Shown: one piece after another, positions 30,180-38,439 of the stretch
Layout: the number at the start of each line of letters is the position of its first letter
Numbering within the stretch: position 1 is the stretch's first letter
Assembly: GCF_000192795.1 (NCBI RefSeq)
Contig: NW_007360607.1
Coordinates: forward strand, 124,001-188,000
Source: Vavraia culicis subsp. floridensis
Lineage: Eukaryota; Microsporidia; Pleistophoridae
Direction: 5' to 3'
DNA: 64,000 nucleotides
Program-made: the position numbers and the translations under genes
The notes under the pieces: generated by a model
Told to the model about the DNA's origin: nothing
What the model saw: only the letters and a program-made list of their open reading frames with translations
Database searches by the model: none

Positions 30180-31601
30180 ATGAAATTACACACAAAAGAC
30201 AATGGCATCTTCGAATTGGATGCCCTACCCGATGATATGACGTTGCTCAAGGATTTTATCACCGAGTACCAGCTTACAACATCTTCACAACAAAAGCTGG
30301 CTCTGCTGTACTACGAGAACAATGAATTTGAAAACTGCTTAGAACTGCTAAGGTTTTGTGTATCGCAGAGCTTGTTTTCTGCCAGTGATTTGGAAAGGCT
30401 GAATCTTACACTTCTGGCCTTTTATATTGAGCAGGGGCAGGGAGACAAGTACTTGGACGAGTGCACAAAGCTGTTTTTGCAGCTAGAGAACACGAAGTAC
30501 AAGGATGAATTGAACTGTATAAAAGGATATTTCTTCCTGTACAAGGAAAAATATGATACTGCACTGTTTTTGCTTGCCAATGATGTGTTAGGTAGGAATT
30601 TGATTCATCTGTCGATGAGGTGCCCAGAAAAAGTGGAAACTAGCGATCCGCTTCTCCAGGGATACAAAGCTTATCTTGAGAACGAAGTAGAAACAGCGGT
30701 GAAATATTTTACAGAAGAGTATAAAAGAAATAAAAAGGTGTTTCCCTATCTCTTGAGACTGGCACCGAACAAGTTCAGCTACAAGGACTCGGATGAGTGG
30801 ACCAAGGGAACACCAGAGTATAAGTTATGTGCGAAAGAGCAAGACGGCGTGTATACCGAAGAAGAACTGTTGGAAACTTTCGGTGATATCGTAAAGGACG
30901 AGTTTCTGTACCAACGAGCCAAACAATTGCATCTCAAGGGGCAGTACGAGGATGCGCTAGAATATTATATCCAGTGCAGCGGCAGACGAACCGCTGATTA
31001 TCAATCAAAGAGAATATTAGGGCTGCCATTTGAAGACAAGAAAGAGTTGAGCGATCTTTACCAGCTTAGAAAGACCAATGAGGGAGCGAGCAACCCCGTG
31101 GAAGGATTTTCCAGCCTAAAAAGAATCAAACAATATTTGGATGATGCGACTTATTACAGTAACCGAGGGTATTACGTGTACTTTGTCGATTATTACACGG
31201 ACAAAATTAAAAAAGAAATAAAAGATGATTTGGAGATTGAGGACTTTTCTAAAGCTGCGCTTTTATACTTCAAAAAAGCCCTTGAGACGGCAGATTCGGA
31301 GCAGGAACGGGGCATTGTGTATAACATTCAAATGTTGGAGCGAGAAAAGGAGTACGAAGACGTGGAGAATGACTTAAGGTACGCGATTGACAACGTAAAG
31401 AACAATCCTGATAGATCGCTTGCCACGTTTATCAAATATGTGGAGAGTGAAAACAGCCTGATTGCAGCGAGGGGAGTTGGTGTTGTGTTAGCGATGAGAA
31501 ATGACCCTTTTTGCATCAAAATTTTTAAATATCTTCATGATGACCATAACCTGAACATTTTTCTTGAAAGTCAACAGAACAAAGAGAACAGTGAAAAATA
31601 G
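30180..31601 (+). CDS. CTR9: CTR9-like TPR protein of the PAF1 complex
   Basis: 473 residues of helical repeats. The N-terminus fits CTR9: IFELDALPDD followed by LALLYYENNEFENCLELL, matching the family pattern of a short acidic strand, then IALALEYYKQGK and a TPR helix pair. Further TPR-like pairs appear (KGQYEDALEYYIQC; FSKAALLYFKKALE), and near the end SLIAARGVGVVLAM resembles the CTR9 segment NLYAANGIGAVLA. CTR9 is the TPR scaffold of the PAF1 elongation complex and is about 1,000-1,170 aa elsewhere, so this is less than half length. It starts at ATG preceded by CCCTTA (CCC at 30174-30176). TPR content is certain; CTR9 identity is likely but should be tested by profile search. Confidence 0.7.
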   Translation: MKLHTKDNGIFELDALPDDMTLLKDFITEYQLTTSSQQKLALLYYENNEFENCLELLRFCVSQSLFSASDLERLNLTLLAFYIEQGQGDKYLDECTKLFLQLENTKYKDELNCIKGYFFLYKEKYDTALFLLANDVLGRNLIHLSMRCPEKVETSDPLLQGYKAYLENEVETAVKYFTEEYKRNKKVFPYLLRLAPNKFSYKDSDEWTKGTPEYKLCAKEQDGVYTEEELLETFGDIVKDEFLYQRAKQLHLKGQYEDALEYYIQCSGRRTADYQSKRILGLPFEDKKELSDLYQLRKTNEGASNPVEGFSSLKRIKQYLDDATYYSNRGYYVYFVDYYTDKIKKEIKDDLEIEDFSKAALLYFKKALETADSEQERGIVYNIQMLEREKEYEDVENDLRYAIDNVKNNPDRSLATFIKYVESENSLIAARGVGVVLAMRNDPFCIKIFKYLHDDHNLNIFLESQQNKENSEK

Positions 31602-32292
31602 CACTAAGTTGTTGTTACAGCGTATTAAAATAAATATTACTGATTTGTACACGTTTTACGGATAGTTTACCAAGATGTTGGAGAGCCAACGTATAAGAGA
31701 TCAGTGACGTGCCAATTATTCATAGTGCTGCATCAAAATCTTTTATTCGTTGAGATAGCATCAACTTATCAATCTTTGTGCCGCCATGAAGCGACAAATG
31801 CCTTTTTATAGATACCGCCTTTCTGATAACTATCGTTGCGAACAGCGGTCCAAACTATCACAGCTTTAGAGCGCACGAATATAAAATAAATGGATGTAGC
31901 AATTTTATTCGTATCATCCATAATTTCCGATCTTTTGCAGAGCATGACCGTATCAAGACCTACAATTGAGTAGCACAACCTTAAATGTTCATATTAGTGT
32001 AAGGGACGTTCCACTTAGTTCGAATCGATGAATGAAAGTCTTCTACAACAGTCTCTAAGAGTTTTTAAGTGACGCGTTTGCACATTTTGCTATCAGTCTG
32101 TTTTTATGGTGTTGGTCCATTCAAATGTATTTGCTCAGATGACAACCGTGTTAACACCTCATGTCCTATTCGCTTATTCGATTCGGCTGTAGCTTCCTGG
32201 CTCAACGCAATCGAAAGTGCCCTTAAGAATTTCTCATCAACCATGAAGAATGGCACAAAATTTTTTATTAATCATAAAATTCTGATCCCTCG
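31602..32292. other. Intergenic region, no gene recognised
   Basis: About 690 bases between two plus-strand genes. A 76-codon frame (32069-32299) starts on ACG/GTG-like codons and is not supported. The ISU1 start signal CCC lies at 32287-32289. Confidence 0.55.
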
Positions 32293-32709
32293 ATGTTAAC
32301 ACCGTACAACCATTTCTACCAGCAAAGACAAAATTACCATTCGTCTGTAATCGATCACTTTGAAAATCCGAGGAACGTTGGTTCGTACGATAAATCAGCA
32401 ATAGATGTGGGCACCGGACTGGTTGGAGCTCCCGCATGTGGTGACGTGATGAAATTACAGATAAAGGTGGAAAACGATATCATTAAGGATGCAAAGTTCA
32501 GAACATTTGGATGCGGGAGTGCCATTGCAAGCTCATCGCTTGCCACCGAGTGGATAAAGGGGAAAAGCATCAGTGACAGTCTTAAAATTAGCAACAAGGA
32601 CATTGCAAAGAAACTGAGTTTGCCACCGGTTAAACTGCACTGTTCAATGCTTGCGGAGGATGCCATCAAGGCTGCAATATCAGATTATCAGAAAAAGAAC
32701 AGTTTGTAG
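32293..32709 (+). CDS. ISU1: Iron-sulfur cluster scaffold ISU1/IscU
   Basis: Scaffold on which the mitosome builds [2Fe-2S] clusters with sulfur from the Nfs1 desulfurase. 138 residues. The three cluster-binding cysteines are present: C49 (APACGD), C74 (FGCGSA) and C117 (LHCSML). The Hsp70-recognition motif LPPVK (110-114) is intact. The N-terminus is short (about 18 residues before the conserved VIDHFENPRNVG) and rich in Gln, Tyr and Asn, without a classic long presequence, as in other microsporidia. It starts at ATG after CCCTCG (CCC at 32287-32289). Functionally linked to the ABC half-transporter at 45303. Confidence 0.97.
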   Translation: MLTPYNHFYQQRQNYHSSVIDHFENPRNVGSYDKSAIDVGTGLVGAPACGDVMKLQIKVENDIIKDAKFRTFGCGSAIASSSLATEWIKGKSISDSLKISNKDIAKKLSLPPVKLHCSMLAEDAIKAAISDYQKKNSL

Positions 32710-33152
32710 TAGCGGTAGAATAGTTAACTGTTGTTTGCTGTGGTACGCAGTTCTTGCGTAACATCTGCTCGTTATGGCGGAGCATCTCTTTTATTAAAGC
32801 TGGTTTAACGTAACTGTCCCACTTTCAAGACTTAGTATGCGAAAAGGACCAATTCTTGTGTTTTATTCTTTTCACCGTGCGGAAGGTGTGTGCACGATCA
32901 TATTCTTTCCCACAGGAACAAAACCCTAGACCAGTATTTCTACATCATGATCAGTGCTACCGTAAACTCATCGAAAATAGAACGCGTAATGACCTATAAA
33001 CAGACATTTTTGTGCTCCGATGTATTATTCAACTGCTGATACTCGCTTTCTTTCGGTACGCTGTTTCTGGTAATGCTCAGAATGCCATGCAATCCCTTTT
33101 TTACGATACAATTCCCATAATTCCCCTTTTTCACGTTCATATAGGCACCCCC
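32710..33152. other. Intergenic region including untranslated upstream frame of MED6
   Basis: About 440 bases. The MED6 frame is open upstream to 33012, but that part does not match the family and precedes the CCCCC start signal. Nothing else seen. Confidence 0.55.
33148..33152 (+). promoter_or_regulatory. CCCCC start signal for MED6
   Basis: CCCCC directly abutting the ATG at 33153. It supports this internal ATG over the longer frame from 33012. Confidence 0.65.
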
Positions 33153-33671
33153 ATGAGCGATCAAACATACATAAACCAACAATGGCTTGAAACAAACCCT
33201 TTAACCACGGAAACTGTGCTCACCTACTTCGCTCTCTCTCCGTTCTACGATCGCTCGTCCCTCAACGAAATCTTAAAGATGCAAACACAATTCACCAACT
33301 TTCTTGATTTCAGCAAGAAATTAACCGAGCTCAACGGCGTAAAATACCTCGTTGACCAAAGAAACGATGTTTTTTTCATATACAAGATACACAAACAGAA
33401 GGATAACGAGGATCTGCTCGATTTTTATTACGTGCTCTTCGGGACAATCTATAAGGGGGCAACGACCAACGGCATTTTCAGGACACGCGTGTTCAACCTC
33501 CTGTTTTTTATCAATGAAAGTTTGCCAAAGTATTTGAAACGAAGGAGGTTTAGTGCGGTTGAAGGCTTCAAAATGAAAAGTGATGAGGAAATCGGTGCGA
33601 AAGAGAGTGAGGAGACAGTTGAGGACAAGGAGATTGCTGAACATGTTATAAGAGACATTTACACTGGTTGA
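33153..33671 (+). CDS. MED6: Mediator subunit MED6
   Basis: Head-module subunit of Mediator, linking activators to RNA polymerase II. 172 residues from the ATG touching CCCCC. Family landmarks in order: WLETNPLTTETVLTYFALSPFYDRSSLNEILKMQ (the family's VLDYF, then NPFYDR, then NN.V.KMQ), YLVDQRNDVFFIYK, and DFYYVLFGTIYKGATTNGIFRTRV, matching the family pattern DYYII.G.IYQAP....V..SR. A charged tail of about 35 residues follows. The frame is open back to 33012 with a hydrophobic leader, but Mediator is nuclear and the leader lacks support. Confidence 0.9.
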   Translation: MSDQTYINQQWLETNPLTTETVLTYFALSPFYDRSSLNEILKMQTQFTNFLDFSKKLTELNGVKYLVDQRNDVFFIYKIHKQKDNEDLLDFYYVLFGTIYKGATTNGIFRTRVFNLLFFINESLPKYLKRRRFSAVEGFKMKSDEEIGAKESEETVEDKEIAEHVIRDIYTG

Positions 33672-33937
33672 ATCAGCAGATATGGCCTGTTGATCATATC
33701 TCAGTTTCACATTGTCATTAAAAGCTTTTGAATGTAAGACTGTGCTAGCACTCATCCGCTGCAATTGGTGATGTGTGCCGTTTTGTAACCGTAGAACCGT
33801 ATCTGCACTATATCATGTTGTTCATCGGTCTGTAGCATGTTATTTTCGGATGTGCTGTGTAATTCAACAGGTAACACAACCGTTTAGATTAACCCGCCGC
33901 TGTCGCGCGAATAAAATTTTGGTAGTCCGTTTCCGCA

Positions 33938-33941
33938 CCCC
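33938..33941 (+). promoter_or_regulatory. CCCC start signal for RRP3-like helicase
   Basis: CCCCAATG, start at 33943. The frame opens 56 codons upstream at 33775, but that part does not resemble a helicase. Confidence 0.6.
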
Positions 33942-33942
33942 A

Positions 33943-35235
33943 ATGGACCAGTTTAACGGAGAAATCGCACAAGTACTGCGCAAAAACAAAATAACAGCAC
34001 TAACACCGATACAAGCACTCACAGCACCATATTCGAAGCGGAAGAACAATATAGTAGGGATATCACGCACGGGTACAGGCAAAACTCTTGCATACATTCT
34101 TCCAGCACTGCACCGTTTACTAAAACACAAGAAACGTAACTATGTGCTGATAATAGCGCCAACAAAGGATCTTGTTGTGCAGATTGTGGCACTGCTGAAA
34201 ATGTTTGGTCCGCTGGGACTGAGAACCGCCTCACTTACTGGCCAGAACGAAGTAAGCGATTCACACTTTATTGTTGGCACACCGGGAGCGGTGAGAAAGG
34301 TGATAAAGAATGTAAAGGGCATCAAAGTACTGGTGATGGATGAGGTTGACAAGCTGTTTGGCAAGGATTATGAGAGGGACATGACAAAAATTTTAAAGTC
34401 AATTGGCGTGTTGAGTATTAAAGCAGGTGCTGAGTTAGAGGGAAGGACCGATGACGAGCGAAAGACTGTGAAACGTAAGAAAGGCACAGAGAGTGCTGAT
34501 AACAAGGAAAACATTGCAAGAATAAAAGAAAACTGCACAACAACGAAAAAAAGCGAAGTGCAGATGATGCTGTTCACAGCAACGTACGATGAAACACTCG
34601 TGAAGCAGTATTTGGATGTTACCTCTTTTGAGGTGCTTGAGGTGAAGGACAGGAACGATAAAATAGTGCACCACTACGTCTTTACACCGTACAAGCATAG
34701 AATACACCATCTCTACGAGCTGTGCACAAACCTTTCCAAGTGCATCATCTTCGTGTCGCGGATATTCTACACGTATTTATTGTCGAACCTTCTCAAGGAA
34801 CTGAACTTCAACGTATGCTTCATAAACGGAAGAATCCCACAAAAAGAGAAGAACGCGGTTATCGAAGGCTTCAAAAACAACGATTACAGCATCCTGGTCA
34901 CCACGGATATGCTGTCCCGTGGTATAGACATACCCGCGGTGGACAACATAATCAACTTTGATTTGCCGGTGAGCAGGAAGGAATACATCCACAGAGTAGG
35001 AAGAACGGCACGTATGAGCGCAAATGGTCGATCTTTTAGCGTGGTAACGCAGTACGATCTTGAGAAGTTGCAAAGAATTGAACAAATGATTGGTGGCAGG
35101 ATGGTAGAGTATGGGGTTGATGAGAATCGGATGGATATCAATAGGAGCAAGGTGGAAGCTGCGTTTGAAAAGGTGCACAAGCAGAGTAAAATGGAAATGG
35201 CAGAGATGGATGCGCGCACAAAACGAGATAGTTAA
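33943..35235 (+). CDS. RRP3: DEAD-box RNA helicase, RRP3/DDX47-like, with DEVD motif
   Basis: Likely nucleolar helicase for small-subunit rRNA processing. 430 residues from the ATG at 33943. Motifs: Q (ALTPIQ, 19-24), I (SRTGTGKT, 41-48), Ia (APTKDL, 72-77), GTPGA, II as DEVD (133-136), III as TAT (212-214), V (TTDMLSRGIDIP) and VI (HRVGRTAR). After motif VI, VVTQYDLEKLQRIEQMIG matches the RRP3/DDX47 signature, including its VTQYDVE segment. Two oddities: Val replaces Ala in the DEAD motif (GAT GAG GTT GAC), and a charged Lys/Glu-rich insert lies between motifs II and III (about 155-205). ATP-binding and hydrolysis residues are otherwise intact. Confidence 0.9.
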   Translation: MDQFNGEIAQVLRKNKITALTPIQALTAPYSKRKNNIVGISRTGTGKTLAYILPALHRLLKHKKRNYVLIIAPTKDLVVQIVALLKMFGPLGLRTASLTGQNEVSDSHFIVGTPGAVRKVIKNVKGIKVLVMDEVDKLFGKDYERDMTKILKSIGVLSIKAGAELEGRTDDERKTVKRKKGTESADNKENIARIKENCTTTKKSEVQMMLFTATYDETLVKQYLDVTSFEVLEVKDRNDKIVHHYVFTPYKHRIHHLYELCTNLSKCIIFVSRIFYTYLLSNLLKELNFNVCFINGRIPQKEKNAVIEGFKNNDYSILVTTDMLSRGIDIPAVDNIINFDLPVSRKEYIHRVGRTARMSANGRSFSVVTQYDLEKLQRIEQMIGGRMVEYGVDENRMDINRSKVEAAFEKVHKQSKMEMAEMDARTKRDS

Positions 35236-35508
35236 AACATATAGTGATTTATAACTAACGTTGTTCGGATCAGAACTGTTTACTCAGCTGTATTTGTGAC
35301 TTTTTGTCCTTGACAAAGCGATTTTCTACGTCATCTTTAGTGCGAGAGCGTTTGGGCAGCATGCTAGGTATGAGGGTCTCATGGTTTGTTCAAAGTAGGT
35401 AAAAAATTAAATTTTTGGCGTTTTGTTGCAAGGAGCTGGTCATGCCGTAAATGCAGGTCATTTAACATTAGCATTGAGCAGAAATGCTTCGTTCAACAGC
35501 AGGAACAG

Positions 35509-35638
35509 CACAGCATGGTGTCTTTGAATGTGCTCCCTCATTAACGTCTTGATTACAACTGTGATCACACAGCATGGTGTCTTTGAATGTGCTCCCTCAT
35601 TAACGTCTTGATTACAACTGTGATCACACAGCATGGCG
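35509..35638 (+). repeat. 59-bp tandem repeat, two full copies plus start of a third
   Basis: Copies begin at 35511, 35570 and 35629 with CAGCATGG. The first two are identical over all 59 bases; the third diverges after eight bases. The unit length is not a multiple of three, which argues against a coding role. Perfect identity suggests recent duplication. Confidence 0.95.
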
Positions 35639-35862
35639 CTCAATGAACATACAAATATTTTACAAATCTGCTCACTTTCATGCGTGTCTGCAGTCACGAC
35701 CTGTAAAAATAAATTTAATAATCCTATCGGTTGCATCCTACACCATCACAGCCGCTCCCACTGCGATTTATCCATCCATTAACTTTTAAACCAAATTTAG
35801 TATGTGGAATGCCTCGAAAATGGAAGTGTATTAGTTCAAAACAAAAATTTTGCTTTTTTCGA

Positions 35863-35866
35863 CCCC
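35863..35866 (+). promoter_or_regulatory. CCCC start signal for 55-residue gene
   Basis: CCCC abutting ATG at 35867 (GACCCCATGG). It is the main evidence for the start of this small gene. Confidence 0.55.
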
Positions 35867-36034
35867 ATGGTGTCCAACTTCGATCTCATTTACGGGGCTG
35901 TTTTTGGAAAAGACTGTAAAGAAGAATTTAGCAGGATATACTGCAAGGAAGAAATGTACAAAGTGCAACTTGATGGAGATGTTGGAGGAATAAACGATCT
36001 GCCCTTCTTAAAGCGAACGCTTAGGAAGAAGTGA
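35867..36034 (+). CDS. Small orphan protein, 55 residues
   Basis: Unrecognised. From the ATG touching CCCC the product is 55 aa, hydrophilic, with Cys-Lys-Glu clusters (GKDCKEEF, YCKEEMY), an acidic Gly-rich turn (LDGDVGG) and a basic C-terminus (LKRTLRKK). The C-terminus is reminiscent of small RNA-associated proteins, but I cannot name a family. The frame is open for 21 codons upstream from a GTG, without an ATG, so an upstream exon spliced at about 35800 (TTTAG) is a less likely alternative. Too short for many gene finders. Confidence 0.5.
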   Translation: MVSNFDLIYGAVFGKDCKEEFSRIYCKEEMYKVQLDGDVGGINDLPFLKRTLRKK

Positions 36035-36690
36035 AACACGAAAGATAATTGCCTTGTAACAGATACCACGCAATGCGTGCAGGGCTGCACTCGTTTTTTC
36101 ATAAGAAGCTTTTTGGCATGCTAACTGTTGTATGAGATTATGTACCGGTTCGCATGCCCATGCTATTTCAATAAATGACGTTCACCGCCTCAAAGTTCTT
36201 CAGACTGCACACCCCGTATTCGTTCTCGTTAATAACGTTCCAATTTATTGCGCTGTGCTCCGCTGAAAGACCTGTAACTGACCAGCTGTTTGGTAATTAT
36301 ACGATTTATCGTGTACGAACGTGCCTGCAGCGTGATTAACGGATTATTTAACCAGCATTACGATGTAAATACGGTTAGTTATTACTTACACCACTGCACC
36401 AAGCCGGTGCATTCTCCCGAACAGGCTGTGAGTGACTTTTCTGGGACCATGATCCGTCCGCTACAAAACAAACACCCATCGTTGGCCTGAGCCGTTCAAC
36501 GGTAAAATACGCACCACCCGCCGAAAATCCAAGAATAAGACGTGCCATGGCAAATAAACGATTTTTAGTAAAAAAGACACCGCATCTCAAACACCAGGTA
36601 CATCGATAGGGAAGACTAAGACGGGAACACTTCGCATGTGCACGCAGAACGAGAATGTTTAACACTTACCCATTTCTAATGGTGGCACGG
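36035..36690. other. Intergenic region between converging genes
   Basis: About 650 bases of unremarkable sequence. On the minus strand at 36367-36384, GTAAGT is followed within 18 bases by AACTAAC, resembling donor and branch sites, but there is no coding sequence around it. Confidence 0.5.
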
Positions 36691-38436
36691 TCAATACCCC
36701 ATCAAACGCAGCATTCGCACGCTCTCATCCAGATAATTTATCTTTTTGATGCTCAGTCCTCTCCATCTCACCCGCATCTCGCCGTTGTACACCTCCTCAC
36801 TCCTTTTCATCCTGATCACGTACTCCTTGTACAACAGCGTTTTCAAGTAGTTCTGCAGCTGTGTGGCGTTCTCCTCGCCCATTTTCTTCAGCTCATACGC
36901 TGTCATCCCGAAGAACTCAGTGCAAAAATCATCGAAAACGTTCAACCACACTTGCTGTGTGAAATCTGCCACGTGCAACGTGGTCAGATAACGTATGCTG
37001 CATGTTTCCTTTGTCTGGTTGCACCTCTCGCAGTAGTACCCCTCGTCTGTCAGGCTGACCTTCTTGTTGCAGTTATTGGCGCACGCATTGTAAAAAAGGT
37101 TGTCCTCGCGGATGAAGAGCACAGTAGCAGCACAAGTGCCGTAGCTCTGAATCTCCTCAATGAACGTGTATTCGTTCCTCTGCGGCCTTTCAACGACCAC
37201 AGACTGCTTGTGCTCGTCGTACCATCCGCGCAGCGAGTACGCCTCGTCCATCTCCGGGTCAACCTTTACTGCACTGCCAAAGGCCGTGCTCAGAACAACG
37301 GCGTTGTTAAACTCGCCCACCCTCACATCCTTGAGAAGCAGCACCGGATGTTCATCCAGCTCAATTTCGCTCTTGTCACCCCACAGCGTAGCCCTCACGG
37401 TGCCTGTCTGGTCCACTAGGATCAAATCGCGTTTTTTGATCTCTCGCTGGCTTGCCTTTGCAAGGACCACGCTCACCGGAAAGGCCTCGTGAACCACACC
37501 GATCACGTCACAGTTAGCCTTGTTCACACGTCCTACCAGATCGCTGATCTTGCACAGATCAAATGACATGGCGAGCCCTTCCTCGTTTACCAAGCTGACC
37601 ACGCTGTTCTTCTCCAGGTGTATTTCATAATCACTGCTTGTGTTTGCGAACTTTTTATTGCACATTTTTACCACAGCTTTGCTTATTTCAACAACGGAGC
37701 CCTCGGCAACTATGCCATGGAAGAGATCCGCACCATCGTTGAACGCCACACATTTGATATTTCCTGTTTTATCGAGCAGTTCAAAGCTGAAGAACTTTCC
37801 GTCCTTCTTCTTGAACTCTCTCAGCTCAGATTTTTTCTGCACCGTGCCCTTTACGATCCACTTCGTTTGGAACGGATTGAGTGCTGCAATGGGCGTATAT
37901 GCCTTCTTATCGCCATCCGCATCATGATTAGCACTCCTAACACACCCAGCATTTTCCTTCTCCGCTTTCCCATTGCTGCTACCAACCTGCATTCTCTTAC
38001 TGCTGTTCTCGTTCACTGCTCTTTTCTCGTTCTCACCCTTTTCGTTGTGTTTGATCTTACTGCTGTCCATTTCCACGCTGCTATCCACCTTGTCCGTGCT
38101 ATTCGCGTTTTTCGGCGATCCCATTCTTTCACAGTCCTTGATCTTCTCGCATCCCTTGATATAAATGAAGCAGTTGCCGTTCTTCTCCAGTATCACAAAA
38201 TCGCTGATTTTTATCAGGGTGTTAACTCTCAGATCCCCAACATCTTTGCTCACCTGTGACGAGAATATCCCTTTCATGTACAATTTGCTGTCACTTATGG
38301 TTATGTGGTACCGCACCGTTTTATCGCTCTTTCCCTCTATTTTCTTCAGCGAAAGCAGCTGAACCACCGGAGCAACGTACAGAGGAGAATCTTTGTTGTT
38401 GTTGTAGAGCGCTTCCACCGTTCCCGGTTTTAACAT
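36691..38436 (-). CDS. RFA1: Replication protein A large subunit RFA1
   Basis: Main eukaryotic single-stranded-DNA-binding protein in replication, repair and recombination. 581 residues from the ATG at 38436. Layout: N-terminal OB fold (about 1-115), a Ser/Asn/Lys-rich low-complexity linker (about 116-185), DNA-binding OB folds A and B (about 195-420), and the C-terminal OB fold with a zinc ribbon, Cys at 452, 456, 469 and 472. FQTKWIVKGTVQKKSELREF matches the start of DBD-A. The frame opens 54 codons upstream with a hydrophobic segment, but CCC touches the inner ATG (forward GGG at 38437-38439) and the family N-terminus starts there. Confidence 0.94.
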   Translation of the reverse strand: MLKPGTVEALYNNNKDSPLYVAPVVQLLSLKKIEGKSDKTVRYHITISDSKLYMKGIFSSQVSKDVGDLRVNTLIKISDFVILEKNGNCFIYIKGCEKIKDCERMGSPKNANSTDKVDSSVEMDSSKIKHNEKGENEKRAVNENSSKRMQVGSSNGKAEKENAGCVRSANHDADGDKKAYTPIAALNPFQTKWIVKGTVQKKSELREFKKKDGKFFSFELLDKTGNIKCVAFNDGADLFHGIVAEGSVVEISKAVVKMCNKKFANTSSDYEIHLEKNSVVSLVNEEGLAMSFDLCKISDLVGRVNKANCDVIGVVHEAFPVSVVLAKASQREIKKRDLILVDQTGTVRATLWGDKSEIELDEHPVLLLKDVRVGEFNNAVVLSTAFGSAVKVDPEMDEAYSLRGWYDEHKQSVVVERPQRNEYTFIEEIQSYGTCAATVLFIREDNLFYNACANNCNKKVSLTDEGYYCERCNQTKETCSIRYLTTLHVADFTQQVWLNVFDDFCTEFFGMTAYELKKMGEENATQLQNYLKTLLYKEYVIRMKRSEEVYNGEMRVRWRGLSIKKINYLDESVRMLRLMGY

Positions 38437-38439
38437 GGG
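38437..38439 (-). promoter_or_regulatory. CCC start signal for RFA1
   Basis: Sense CCCATG, fixing the start at 38436. It removes a spurious hydrophobic N-terminal extension. Confidence 0.65.

Larger units (their letters stand above)
35236..35866. other. Intergenic region with tandem repeat
   Basis: About 630 bases between RRP3 and the 55-residue gene. It contains the 59-bp repeat at 35509-35638. A minus-strand frame of 92 codons (35458-35736) runs through the repeat, starts on ATG and has a hydrophobic leader, but reads the two repeat copies in different frames, so it is probably not a gene. Confidence 0.55.

Noticed and set aside
33012..33152. Hydrophobic leader in front of MED6
   Set aside because: It resembles a signal peptide, but MED6 is nuclear, the family starts later, and CCCCC touches the inner ATG.
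35458..35736. 92-codon minus-strand frame with a hydrophobic leader across the 59-bp repeat
   Set aside because: The two identical repeat copies are read in different frames, which argues against selection on the protein; no start signal.
36367..36384. Donor- and branch-like strings on the minus strand
   Set aside because: Only 18 bases apart and not in or beside a coding region.
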